From Streptomyces sp. SM11 (GTDB taxonomy: Bacteria > Actinomycetota > Actinomycetes > Streptomycetales > Streptomycetaceae): a stretch of DNA of 64,000 bases. Of this stretch, positions 15,872-23,560 are shown in pieces. A model generated the notes under the pieces. That model searched no databases. It had not been told where the DNA came from and was given only the letters and a program-made list of their open reading frames with translations. Numbering within the stretch: the stretch's first letter is position 1; each line of letters starts with the position of its first letter. Made by a program: the position numbers and the translations under genes. The stretch lies in contig NZ_NEUE01000252.1 in the NCBI RefSeq assembly GCF_002910905.1, forward strand, positions 29,498 through 93,497, read 5' to 3'.

Positions 15872-16522
15872 TCAGCTGAAGATGATCATTGAGCCCTGGG
15901 CCAGGCTGCGGGTCGCTGCCGCGTGGAGGCCCAGCCAGACGTGGCGTTCCCGGGCGAACGGGCTGTCGTCGTAGAGGATCGGGCTCGCCGGTTCCTCCAG
16001 GGCGGTGGGGCCGGAGGGCGGTTGCGGGGCGGCCGGCGGGTTGGCCGGGTCGATGCCGATGGACGGGGCCACGAACTCCAGCTCCCGCAGCAGCCCGTGG
16101 GCGGAGCCCAGCGGTCCGCCGCCCGCCAGGAGCGCGTCGTCGGAGAGCGGGGCCGGGAAGTCCACCGGGACGTACGCCCCGGCGTGGTCGTAGTGCCAGA
16201 CCAGGTGCGACTGCTGCGCACCCTGCTCGAACATCTCCAGGAGCTGCTCGTAGTCGCCGTCGAGACCGGCGACAGGGGTGACGGCGAGGCCGCTCAGCTG
16301 GAGCAGGTAGGCGCGGCGCAGGAAGTGCAGGGCGTCGTAGTCGAAGCCGGCCACGGGGGCGACCTCACCGTTGAGGCCCGGCATGTAGGCGTAGACGGGG
16401 ACGGGCGGGAGCCCGGCGTCGTTCAGCGCCTTGTCGTAGACGGCGATCTCTTCGGCGAACGGATTGTCGGCGCTGTGGCACAGCACATCGACGAGGGGGA
16501 CCAGCCACAGGTCACAGGCCAC
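15872..16522 (-). CDS. Conserved actinobacterial protein of unknown function
   Basis: A 216-residue acidic cytoplasmic protein with no membrane segment or signal peptide. It starts MACDLWLVPLVDVLCHSADN and contains FDYDALHFLRRAYLLQLSGL and LEMFEQGAQQSHLVWHYDHA. The His-rich HLVWHYDHAGAYVPVDFPAP region is notable and could bind a metal or ligand, but no known family was recognised. It lies 60 bp downstream of the GntR regulator on the same strand. The coding character is clear from codon bias and from the clean start and stop. Confidence 0.7.
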   Translation of the reverse strand: MACDLWLVPLVDVLCHSADNPFAEEIAVYDKALNDAGLPPVPVYAYMPGLNGEVAPVAGFDYDALHFLRRAYLLQLSGLAVTPVAGLDGDYEQLLEMFEQGAQQSHLVWHYDHAGAYVPVDFPAPLSDDALLAGGGPLGSAHGLLRELEFVAPSIGIDPANPPAAPQPPSGPTALEEPASPILYDDSPFARERHVWLGLHAAATRSLAQGSMIIFS

Positions 16523-16582
16523 GAAGTCTCGCTCTCCAACAGGTTCGGGCGATCGTCGGAACAGCGTAGTGCGGGGCGAACC

Positions 16583-17383
16583 TCACGCACAGTGCCCCGG
16601 GGCCTCCGGAGATGCCGGGGACCCCGAGGACCCGGAGGACCCGGAGGACCCGGAGGACCCCGAGGACCCCGAGGACCCGGAGGACTCCGACGGCCCGGGG
16701 GCGTTCTCCTCGGCCTCCCGCGCTTCCAGCCGGTCCGCCCAGGCGAGCGCGTGTGCGTAGTAGGAGTGCATGGCGGCGTGGACCTGCTCGTGGTCGCACC
16801 GGGCAATGGCCTCGACCAGCTCTTCGTGGCCGAACCACAGCAGGTTCTCGTCCATGCCGTCGCGGCGCAGCCGGTGCACGGCGAACACCCAGGCCTGGAC
16901 GCGGAGCTTGGTGAGGAAGTCGGCGATGTACGGGTTGAGGACGAACTGTCCGAGCTCCCGCCAGAACCGCAGGTCGTACCCGATCAGCACGTCGAGGTCG
17001 CCGCCCTTCGCCGCGCGGACCGCCTCCCCGGCCCTTCGGCGGATCGAGGCGAGGCCCTCGGGCCGGACGGCGACCCGTTCGGCGGGGTTACGGAAGAGGC
17101 CCTCGACGACGAGGGCGCGGGCCTCGGCCATCGCGCGGTAGTCGGCGACGGTGAACTCGCGTACCTGGAAGCCGCGGTGCTGGTCGGAGGCGAGGAGCCC
17201 CTGTGCGGAGAGGTCGAAGAGCGCCTCGCGGACGGGTGTCGCGGAGACCCCGTACTGCTCGGCGATCTGCTTGACGGTGAACTCCCGGCCCGGCGGAAGA
17301 CGCCCCGCGAGCACCTCGTCACGCAGCGCGTCGGCGATCTGCTGGCGCAGGGTGTTGCGCGTCACACCTCCGCTCGGACTCAT
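16583..17383 (-). CDS. GntR family (FadR/FCD-like) regulator with Ser-Ser-Gly repeat tail
   Basis: A 266-residue regulator. The N-terminal winged helix shows the GntR pattern LRQQIADALRDEVLAGRLPP...YGVSATPVREALFDLSAQGL, followed by a helical ligand-binding FCD-like domain (RALVVEGLFRNP, DLRFWRELGQFVLNPYI, HEELVEAIARCD). The last 45 residues carry seven SSG tripeptides encoded by a 9-bp tandem repeat, absent from typical family members. ATG 17383 is preceded by GGGGG at about seven bases. It lies downstream of the aminotransferase but is separated from it by a strong terminator, so it probably has its own promoter. Confidence 0.88.
   Translation of the reverse strand: MSPSGGVTRNTLRQQIADALRDEVLAGRLPPGREFTVKQIAEQYGVSATPVREALFDLSAQGLLASDQHRGFQVREFTVADYRAMAEARALVVEGLFRNPAERVAVRPEGLASIRRRAGEAVRAAKGGDLDVLIGYDLRFWRELGQFVLNPYIADFLTKLRVQAWVFAVHRLRRDGMDENLLWFGHEELVEAIARCDHEQVHAAMHSYYAHALAWADRLEAREAEENAPGPSESSGSSGSSGSSGSSGSSGSSGSPASPEAPGHCA
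16617..16688. repeat. 9-bp tandem repeat encoding SSG units
   Basis: About eight copies of a GGACCCGGA-type unit, two of them with CCC-C variants, in frame at the 3' end of the GntR gene. Unit length is a multiple of three, so copy-number change would alter the tail without a frameshift. Confidence 0.85.
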
Positions 17384-17486
17384 ACCGGCCCCCATCCGTC
17401 CGCCCCCGTCCGCCCCTGTCGGTCCCCGTTCGCCGACCGTTTCCGGCGGGGGTCACTCTGGCTCGGGTCACCTTAAGCCAGGGCCG

Positions 17487-17514
17487 CCGCCGTGCCCGAT
17501 TCCGGGCACGGCGG
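17487..17514 (-). terminator. Hairpin terminator after the class III aminotransferase
   Basis: A perfect 12-bp stem, CCGCCGTGCCCG with CGGGCACGGCGG, and loop ATTC, 72 bp past the aminotransferase stop. No T-run follows, as is usual in Streptomyces. Confidence 0.75.
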
Positions 17515-17585
17515 TGAGGCGTACGGGGTCGATCGCGTACGGAATCGGGTCATCCGGTTGCCCGGCGTACAGGCCGGGAGGGCCG

Positions 17586-19004
17586 TTACGCGCCCTGCAC
17601 CGTGTACGCGTCGGCGACGGAGAGCGCGACGTCCAGGGCGGCGAGCCCTTCCCCGGCCTCGGCCTCGGAGACATTGCAGGCGGGGACGGCGTGGGTCCGG
17701 TTCATGTTGATGAACGGCCACAGCCCCTGCTTCTTCGCCGCCGCGCCGAACGCCGCCATCGGGGCGTTGGCCTCGCCCGAGGCGTTGTACGGGACGAGCG
17801 GCTCGCGGGTCTCCCGGTCGCGGACCAGCTCCAGCGCCCAGAACGCGCCGAGTCCGCGGACCTCGCCGACCGAGGGGTGGCGTTCGGCCAGTTCGCGCAG
17901 GCCGGGGCCGAGGACCGTCTCACCGATGCGGGCCGCGTGCTCGACGACCTTCTCCTCCTCCATCACGCCGATGGTGGCGACGGCGGCGGCGCAGGCCAGC
18001 GGGTGCCCGGAGTAGGTGAGGCCGCCGGGGTAGGGGCGGTTCTCGAAGGTGGCGGCGATCTCGGCGTTGATGGCGACGCCGCCGAGCGGTACGTAACCGG
18101 AGTTGACGCCCTTGGCGAAGGTCAAAAGGTCCGGCACGACGTCGAAGTGGTCGGCGGCGAACCAGGCGCCGGTGCGGCCGAATCCGGCCATCACCTCGTC
18201 GAGCACGAAGACGATCCCGTACCGGTCGCAGATCTCGCGGACACCGGCGAGGTAGCCCGGCGGCGGGGTCATGATGCCGGCCGTGCCCGGGATCGTCTCC
18301 AGGATGATCGCGGCGATGGTGGACGGACCCTCGAAGGCGAGGGTGTCCTCCAGGTGCTGGAGGGCGCGGGCGCACTCCTCTGCCTCGTTCGCCGCGTGGA
18401 ACGGGGAGCGGTAGAGGAACGGGGCCCAGAAGCGGACGACGCCCGCCGAGCCGTTGTCGGAGGGCCAGCGGCGCGGGTCGCCGGTGAGGTTGATCGCGGT
18501 GGAGGTGGCGCCGTGGTACGAGCGGTAGGCGGAGAGCACCTTCGTACGGCCCGTGTGCAGCCGGGCCATGCGGATGGCGTTCTCGACGGCCTCGGCGCCG
18601 CCGTTGGTGAAGAAGATCTTGTCCAGGTCGCCGGGGGTGCGCTCGGCGATGAGACGTGCGGCCTCGGAGCGCGACTCGACGGCGAACGCGGGCGCGAAGG
18701 TGACGAGCTTGCCCGCCTGCTCCTGGATCGCGGCGATCACGGTGGGGTGCTGGTAGCCGATGTTGGTGTAGACGAGCCCGCTGGTGAAGTCGAGGTAGCG
18801 GTTGCCGTCGTAGTCCCAGAAACAGGACCCCTCGGCGCCGGCGACGGCGAGCGGGTCGATGAGGCCCTGGGCGGACCAGGAGTGGAACACGTGCGCGCGG
18901 TCCGCGGCCTTCACGGCCGCACCGGCCGCGGGGTCGGCGTACGGGGCATGAGGGGCATGAGGGGTCATGCGGCGAGCGTAGGCGCTGGTGGGGGCCGTCT
19001 CCAT
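17586..19004 (-). CDS. PLP-dependent class III aminotransferase
   Basis: A 472-residue fold-type I aminotransferase. Recognisable blocks are FTSGLVYTNIGYQHPTV, FFTNGGAEAVENAIRMA, SYHGATSTAINLTGD, VFVLDEVMAGFGRTG (the PLP-binding Asp), and LTFAKGVNSGYVPLGG with the Schiff-base Lys. Such enzymes move an amino group from omega-amino acids or diamines to pyruvate or 2-oxoglutarate; substrate cannot be read from sequence. ATG 19004 is preceded by AAGG at good spacing; a later ATG at 18968 lacks a ribosome site. It is divergent from the PfpI-MarR operon and may share regulation with it or with the downstream GntR gene. Confidence 0.9.
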   Translation of the reverse strand: METAPTSAYARRMTPHAPHAPYADPAAGAAVKAADRAHVFHSWSAQGLIDPLAVAGAEGSCFWDYDGNRYLDFTSGLVYTNIGYQHPTVIAAIQEQAGKLVTFAPAFAVESRSEAARLIAERTPGDLDKIFFTNGGAEAVENAIRMARLHTGRTKVLSAYRSYHGATSTAINLTGDPRRWPSDNGSAGVVRFWAPFLYRSPFHAANEAEECARALQHLEDTLAFEGPSTIAAIILETIPGTAGIMTPPPGYLAGVREICDRYGIVFVLDEVMAGFGRTGAWFAADHFDVVPDLLTFAKGVNSGYVPLGGVAINAEIAATFENRPYPGGLTYSGHPLACAAAVATIGVMEEEKVVEHAARIGETVLGPGLRELAERHPSVGEVRGLGAFWALELVRDRETREPLVPYNASGEANAPMAAFGAAAKKQGLWPFINMNRTHAVPACNVSEAEAGEGLAALDVALSVADAYTVQGA

Positions 19005-19071
19005 GGCCACCTTGTACGGCCTGGGGCGGATGGATCGGCAGGGTGTCGGGTCCGGGGCCGCGCGCGAAGCA

Positions 19072-19106
19072 TTGACAGCACACTGTCGACATGACAGCCT
19101 TCTGTC
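19072..19106 (+). promoter_or_regulatory. Promoter with four alternating GACAG/CTGTC half-sites
   Basis: GACAG (19074), CTGTC (19083), GACAG (19093) and CTGTC (19102) alternate at 9-10 bp intervals over and after a TTGACA -35 box (19072-19077), just upstream of the PfpI gene. The dyad array is a likely operator of the MarR protein encoded in the same operon. Confidence 0.6.
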
Positions 19107-19126
19107 ATCTAGCCGAGGAGGTCATC

Positions 19127-19744
19127 ATGACCAGCAGCAGAACCGGCGGAACCGGCAGGACCGTTCATCTCGCCGTGTACGACGCCTTCGCCGACTGGGA
19201 GACCGGGCACACCACCGCCCATCTCACACAGAACGGCTACACCGTGCGGACCGTGGGGCTCTCCCGGGAGCCGGTCACGACCATGGGCGGCCTGCGCGTC
19301 CGGCCCGACCTGCCCCTGGACGAACTGCGGGCGCAGGACAGCGCGTTGCTCATCCTGACCGGTGCTGCCGCGTGGGACACGGGGGACGGGCTGGCCCCGT
19401 TCGCGCGGGCGGCCCGGGGCTTCCTGGACGCGGGGGTGCCGGTCGCGGCGATCTGCGGGGCGACGGGCGGGCTGGCCCGGGAAGGGCTGCTGGACGGCCG
19501 GACGCACACGAGCGCGGTCTCCTTCTACCTCGCGGCGACGGGGTACGCGGGCGGCGCGCGGTACGTCGACGCGGACGCGGTCACCGACGACGGACTGATC
19601 ACGGCCGGACCGACGGAGCCGGTGGCGTTCGCGCGGGAGGTTTTTGCGCTGCTCGGGGTGTACGGGCCGGAGAAGCTGGACGCGTGGTACCGGCTGTTCC
19701 ACGACTCGGACGCGAGTGCGTACGAGGTGTTGCAGGGTGAGTGA
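19127..19744 (+). CDS. DJ-1/PfpI family protein
   Basis: A 205-residue protein of the DJ-1/ThiJ/PfpI glutamine-amidotransferase-like fold: VHLAVYDAFADWETGH at the N-terminus, LLILTGAAAWD, and the nucleophile elbow AAICGATGGLAREGLLDG carrying the candidate reactive Cys. Members act as chaperones, glyoxalases or hydrolases, so exact activity is open. ATG 19127 follows GAGGAGG, which settles the start over an upstream ATG at 19091. The downstream MarR gene overlaps by 8 bp, so the two form an operon whose promoter carries dyad sites. Confidence 0.9.
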   Translation: MTSSRTGGTGRTVHLAVYDAFADWETGHTTAHLTQNGYTVRTVGLSREPVTTMGGLRVRPDLPLDELRAQDSALLILTGAAAWDTGDGLAPFARAARGFLDAGVPVAAICGATGGLAREGLLDGRTHTSAVSFYLAATGYAGGARYVDADAVTDDGLITAGPTEPVAFAREVFALLGVYGPEKLDAWYRLFHDSDASAYEVLQGE

Positions 19745-20306
19745 GGGACGCGGTGATCGCGAGGCCACGAAGACCGTCCGGCGCGAGGGACGCGGTGATC
19801 GCGAGGCCGCGGAGGACGTCCGGGTTCAGCAGGACCTGCTGAGCAGGACGGCGTTGACCGTGTTCCGGCTGAACGGGCAGTTCCTCGGGGTGGCCGACGA
19901 GCTGGCGCGGCCGGGCGGCCTCACTGCGGCGTGGTGGCAGGTGCTGGGAGCGGTGCTGCCGGAGCCGCTGCCGGTGGCGGGGATCGCCCGGGCGATGGGG
20001 ATCACCCGGCAGAGCGTGCAGCGGATCGCGGACCTGCTGGTCGAGCGGGGGCTCGCGGAGTACGCGGAGAACCCGGCCCACCGCCGCGCGAAGCTGTTGC
20101 GGCCGACGGGGGCGGGGCGGGACGCGGTGTCCCGGATCGACCCGTCCCACGCGGAGTTCGCCGCGCGGCTGGCGGGAGAGCTGGGGGCGGAGGGGCTGGC
20201 GGAGACGGTGCGCGTGCTGGAGCGGCTTTCGGGGGCGGTGGAGAACCTGACCGCAGCGGCCACCCCCGGTGCGGGGCCGGCCGATTCAAGCCGGTCCGGC
20301 GCTTGA
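19737..20306 (+). CDS. MarR family regulator with duplicated N-terminus
   Basis: A 189-residue winged-helix protein. The MarR core spans roughly residues 37-150: ALTVFRLNGQFLGVADELA, PLPVAGIARAMGITRQSVQR (recognition helix) and LVERGLAEYAENPAHRRAKL (wing). Residues 3-30 are two copies of a 14-residue unit beginning EGRGDREA, from a 42-bp tandem duplication. GTG 19737 overlaps the PfpI gene by 8 bp. The C-terminal end runs into a copy of the dispersed intergenic element. It probably represses its own operon through the GACAG/CTGTC array. Confidence 0.85.
   Translation: MSEGRGDREATKTVRREGRGDREAAEDVRVQQDLLSRTALTVFRLNGQFLGVADELARPGGLTAAWWQVLGAVLPEPLPVAGIARAMGITRQSVQRIADLLVERGLAEYAENPAHRRAKLLRPTGAGRDAVSRIDPSHAEFAARLAGELGAEGLAETVRVLERLSGAVENLTAAATPGAGPADSSRSGA
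19743..19826 (+). repeat. 42-bp tandem duplication at the start of the MarR gene
   Basis: Two adjacent 42-bp copies starting at 19743 and 19785, differing at only a few bases after the shared GAGGGACGCGGTGATCGCGA. It keeps frame and adds 14 residues to the regulator. Confidence 0.9.
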
Positions 20307-20315
20307 GGACGGAGA
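20283..20315. repeat. Dispersed intergenic element, copy 2
   Basis: Reverse-complement form: GATTCAAGCCGGTCCGGCGC then TTGAGGACGGAG. It provides the last codons and stop of the MarR gene and precedes the convergent TetR stop. Confidence 0.65.
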
Positions 20316-20352
20316 CCCGGCGGGCCGGCCACCCACCCCCGGCGCGCGAGCA

Positions 20353-20937
20353 CTACGCCCGCTGACGTGCGACCAGGGCGGTGAGGCCTTCGATGAGGGG
20401 GGTGGGGTCGAGGTCCGGGTCGAGCGTCCGCTGGAGCAGGAAGCCGTCCATCGCCGCGGTGAGCGTCACCGCCGCGGCGAGTGGATGTGTGACTCCGCGC
20501 TCAGCGAACCAGTCGTGCAACCCCTGCCGGAGCTCGGCGAGAGAGGCGGCGATCTCGGTACGCAGCTGGTCGTCCCGGTTTGCCGCGACAAGGGTTTCGT
20601 ACAGCAGGAGCAGTTCCGGGTCGTGCGAGTCACCGGAGCACAGTGAGCGGAGAATCGTTTCGACGGCCGATGACGGATCTTCTTGTGTCAGGGCGTCGCC
20701 GATCCGGTCGAGGAAGAACATCCGGATCCTGCCCACTGCGGCGATGCGCCGGAGTTCGCCGATGCTTCCCACGTGGTAATGGATCACGCCGGGGTTCACG
20801 CCCGCGCGTTCCGCGACCCGCCTGCTGGTCACACCGCCCCAGCCCACTTCCGGGATGAGGGAGGCCGCAGCCTCGATGATCTTCTCGCGTGTGCTCGCGC
20901 CGGAAGGAGAGGCGCTGTTCACACAGGTGTCGTTCAC
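20353..20937 (-). CDS. TetR family regulator
   Basis: A 194-residue TetR protein: TREKIIEAAASLIPEVGWGG, SRRVAERAGVNPGVIHYHVG (helix-turn-helix) and a helical ligand domain with FLLQRTLDPDLDPTPL near the C-terminus. GTG 20937 overlaps the stop of the upstream membrane-protein gene (GTGA), so the pair is one operon, and the promoter contains a palindrome between its -35 and -10 boxes that this regulator most likely binds. Ligand unknown. Confidence 0.9.
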   Translation of the reverse strand: MNDTCVNSASPSGASTREKIIEAAASLIPEVGWGGVTSRRVAERAGVNPGVIHYHVGSIGELRRIAAVGRIRMFFLDRIGDALTQEDPSSAVETILRSLCSGDSHDPELLLLYETLVAANRDDQLRTEIAASLAELRQGLHDWFAERGVTHPLAAAVTLTAAMDGFLLQRTLDPDLDPTPLIEGLTALVARQRA

Positions 20938-21323
20938 AGACGCATCCCCTGGATCGCGATCACTGCGCCCACGCCGGCCGAGGCCAGCGCGATGACTTCC
21001 AGCACCAGCAGTTGCACCGGAAGCCGGTCGGGCACGACCGGGAAGACCGCACCGAGGTCCGCCGCGAAGACCGCGGCATAACCCAGGCTCAGAACCAGGG
21101 CCGCCACGAACACCCAGTCCTGGCCCGCCATGGCGAACCCGGCCACCACGAAGCTGGCCAGCCCGAGGGACGTGAGGTAGGCGTTGAACCCGTTGTACTG
21201 CCAGCGGGGGAGCGGCGAGAAGTCCCTCGTGTCGACCAGCTTCCCCGGGACCATGGGGATCAGCAGGAGTGCCTCCCAGACCAGGAAAGCTCCGGTCAGC
21301 GTCGTCAACAGGGAATGTTCCAT
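20934..21323 (-). CDS. Small four-helix membrane protein
   Basis: A 129-residue integral membrane protein with about four hydrophobic helices (TGAFLVWEALLLIPMVP, LGLASFVVAGFAMAG, VFVAALVLSLGYAAVFAA, LPVQLLVLEVIALASAGVGA). The layout resembles DoxX-like or DUF4345-type small membrane proteins, without a decisive motif. It is preceded by CGGAGG five bases from the ATG and overlaps the TetR gene it is transcribed with. A role in handling a small lipophilic compound sensed by the TetR protein would be an inference from context. Confidence 0.75.
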   Translation of the reverse strand: MEHSLLTTLTGAFLVWEALLLIPMVPGKLVDTRDFSPLPRWQYNGFNAYLTSLGLASFVVAGFAMAGQDWVFVAALVLSLGYAAVFAADLGAVFPVVPDRLPVQLLVLEVIALASAGVGAVIAIQGMRL

Positions 21324-21360
21324 CAGGACCTCCGAGGTCGCAGTGGTTTGCCCGTATTGG

Positions 21361-21390
21361 ACGATAGACCTGGACGGTCGTCCAAATCAA
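21361..21390 (-). promoter_or_regulatory. Promoter with TetR-type palindrome in the spacer
   Basis: Reading the minus strand, TTGATT (21390-21385) and TATCGT (21366-21361) form -35 and -10 boxes 18 bp apart. TGGACGGTCGTCCA (21371-21384), a 6-2-6 palindrome, fills the spacer, so a bound repressor would block RNA polymerase directly. Confidence 0.65.
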
Positions 21391-21499
21391 GCGGAACGGG
21401 CGTCGGCACATGCGGACTCCGGGCGGAGGGGGCCGGGGCGGGGCGGGCGTCGGGGCGCGGCGCTATCCTCGTGCGGGCCGCACGGGGAGGAAGCGCACC

Positions 21500-23284
21500 A
21501 TGGACAAGCTCGGGCCCGACGACCCGCACCGCATCGGTGCGTACCGCCTTCTCGGCCGCCTCGGCGAGGGCGGCATGGGCCAGGTCTTCCTCGCCCGCTC
21601 CGACCGCGGCCGCACCGTCGCCCTCAAGCTCGTCCGCCGCGAGCTCGCCGAGCAGCCCGAGTTCCGCGCCCGTTTCCGCCAGGAGGTCCGCGCCGCGCAC
21701 CGGGTGGGCGGCGCGTGGACCGCACCGTTGCTGGACTCCGACACCGAGGCCCCCGCCCCCTGGGTCGCCACCGGTTACGTCGCCGGGCCCTCCCTCCAGC
21801 GCATCGTCTCGGGCCGCCCCGGCGCCCCGGTCGCGGCCTCGGGGGCGTACGGGCCGCTGCCGTCGCGTTCCGTACGGTTCCTGGGGTCCGGGCTCGCCCA
21901 CGCCCTCCAGCACATCCACGGAGCCGGGCTCATCCACCGGGACCTGAAGCCCTCCAACGTCCTGCTGACCATCGACGGCCCCCGGGTCATCGACTTCGGT
22001 ATCGCGCGCGCCCTGGAGTCCGTGCCCGACGGCGACCTGACCCGTACCGGCGCCCTGGTCGGCTCACCCGGCTTCATGGCCCCGGAACAGGTCCGCGGCG
22101 AGCGCGTGACCACCGCGTGCGACGTGTTCTGCCTAGGCGCCGTCCTCGCGTACGCGGCGTCGGGCCGGCTGCCGTTCGGTACGGCGGAGAGCGGCGGGGT
22201 CCATGCCCTGATGTTCCGGATCGCCCAGGAGGACCCGGACCTGACCGGCGTTCCGGAGGAGCTGGCCGGCGTCCTCCGGGACTGTCTGGCGAAGGACCCG
22301 GCGGACCGCCCCGGCACCGGCGAGATCCTGGCCCGTCTGGGCGACGCGGAGACGGAAGAACCCTGGCTGCCCGGCACTCTCATCGCCCGACTCGGCCGCC
22401 ACGCCGTGGAATTGCTCGACGCTGAGGACCCGGAGGACCCGCGGTCCCTGCATGCCCCACAAGACCCGCGGGCCCCGCGGAGCGCGCCCGCCGCCCAACA
22501 CAGCCCCATACCGCCGGTCCCCGCCCCGATTTCGCCGGCGGCCCCGGTCACCCCGGCCGCCGAAACGGAGACCGCCCCGCCGCCCCACCCGTACGCACAG
22601 CACCACCCGTACTCGCCGCCCCACCCGCCCTACAGTCGCACCGCCGAACAGCCGCTCCCCCCGGCTCACTTCGCGCCCACGCCGACCCCGCCCGCCCGGG
22701 AGCGCCGCTCCGTCGGGGCCACCGCCGCGCTCATCGCCGTCGCCGTGGTCGTGGCGATCGGGGCGGGCGGATCGGTGTACGCGTTCATGAACGACGACGG
22801 CACGAGGAAGACCGCCTCTCCCGGCCCGTCGGGCTCCGGGGACTCCGATGACTCCGGCGACTCCGGGGACTCCGATGACTCCGGCGGCTCCGGCGGCTCC
22901 GGCGACGGGCAGCAGGGCGGCGAGGGAGCCGTCCCCGAGGACCTCCTGGGGACCTGGTCCGGCTCCATACCCGGCGAACAGGGCCCGTCCTCCAGGACAT
23001 TGACCATCCGACAGGGGGACGTGGGCGACCAGGTCCTCGTCCTCATCGCCGAAGGCCCCCTCGCCTCCGGTTCCACGTACCACTGCGAGTTCACCGCCCC
23101 CCTCTCCGGCCGCCCCGCCGGGGACGGCCCGGTCCGCATCGGCCCCTCCACGGTGTCCGTCGGCCGCCCGGCCTCCTCCTGCGCGCCCGGGAAGCCCACC
23201 GAGCTGACCCTGCTCCCGGACGGCAGCCTGCGCCGGTCCGCGGCCGGGACCGGCGAGAGCCTGATCTACACCAGGTCCGACTGA
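21500..23284 (+). CDS. Membrane-anchored Hanks-type Ser/Thr protein kinase
   Basis: A 594-residue PASTA-less eukaryotic-type kinase. Kinase motifs are all intact: glycine loop LGEGGMGQVF (21-30), Lys43, HRDLKPSN with Asp148, DFG at 165-167 and APE at 194-196. A long Pro/Ala linker (about 310-400) leads to one membrane helix (about 408-429), a Ser/Asp/Gly repeat (SDDSGDSGDSDDSG) and an exported domain of about 130 residues with two Cys (YHCEF, ASSCAP). It probably senses an outside signal and phosphorylates cytoplasmic targets. ATG 21500 has GGGGAGGA upstream. The flanking genes suggest it is monocistronic. Confidence 0.93.
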   Translation: MDKLGPDDPHRIGAYRLLGRLGEGGMGQVFLARSDRGRTVALKLVRRELAEQPEFRARFRQEVRAAHRVGGAWTAPLLDSDTEAPAPWVATGYVAGPSLQRIVSGRPGAPVAASGAYGPLPSRSVRFLGSGLAHALQHIHGAGLIHRDLKPSNVLLTIDGPRVIDFGIARALESVPDGDLTRTGALVGSPGFMAPEQVRGERVTTACDVFCLGAVLAYAASGRLPFGTAESGGVHALMFRIAQEDPDLTGVPEELAGVLRDCLAKDPADRPGTGEILARLGDAETEEPWLPGTLIARLGRHAVELLDAEDPEDPRSLHAPQDPRAPRSAPAAQHSPIPPVPAPISPAAPVTPAAETETAPPPHPYAQHHPYSPPHPPYSRTAEQPLPPAHFAPTPTPPARERRSVGATAALIAVAVVVAIGAGGSVYAFMNDDGTRKTASPGPSGSGDSDDSGDSGDSDDSGGSGGSGDGQQGGEGAVPEDLLGTWSGSIPGEQGPSSRTLTIRQGDVGDQVLVLIAEGPLASGSTYHCEFTAPLSGRPAGDGPVRIGPSTVSVGRPASSCAPGKPTELTLLPDGSLRRSAAGTGESLIYTRSD

Positions 23285-23560
23285 TCCGACTGATCCGAAC
23301 GATCCGAACGATCGGACGGCCGCCCCTCCTCCGGGGCCGCCGCCCCGCTCCCCCGCTCCCCGGCATCCCGGCATCCCGGCGTACCGGACGGGACGGCTTC
23401 GGCTCCCTGACCGTGCGCCATGAAGGACAGGCTCCGGGCGTGGTGAACATGCCGAAGTCGTCCGAGGTCGGCAAGTAGCAACGGGTTCCTGGGCTTCGAC
23501 GTCCCGGGCTGCTGCCATGAAGTGGTCGCTTTCCGCTGTGGAGAAGGGAGTTCCCGCAGG
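23285..23560. other. Intergenic region with short GATCCGA repeats
   Basis: Just after the kinase stop, CTGATCCGA/ACGATCCGA-type 8-9 bp units recur about four times (about 23280-23315). The rest is GC-rich with no convincing gene, and must hold the promoter of the aldo/keto reductase-like gene. Confidence 0.4.

Noticed and set aside
16617..16688. CRISPR-like array
   Set aside because: The repeat has no spacers and encodes SSG units in frame; no cas genes occur in the window.
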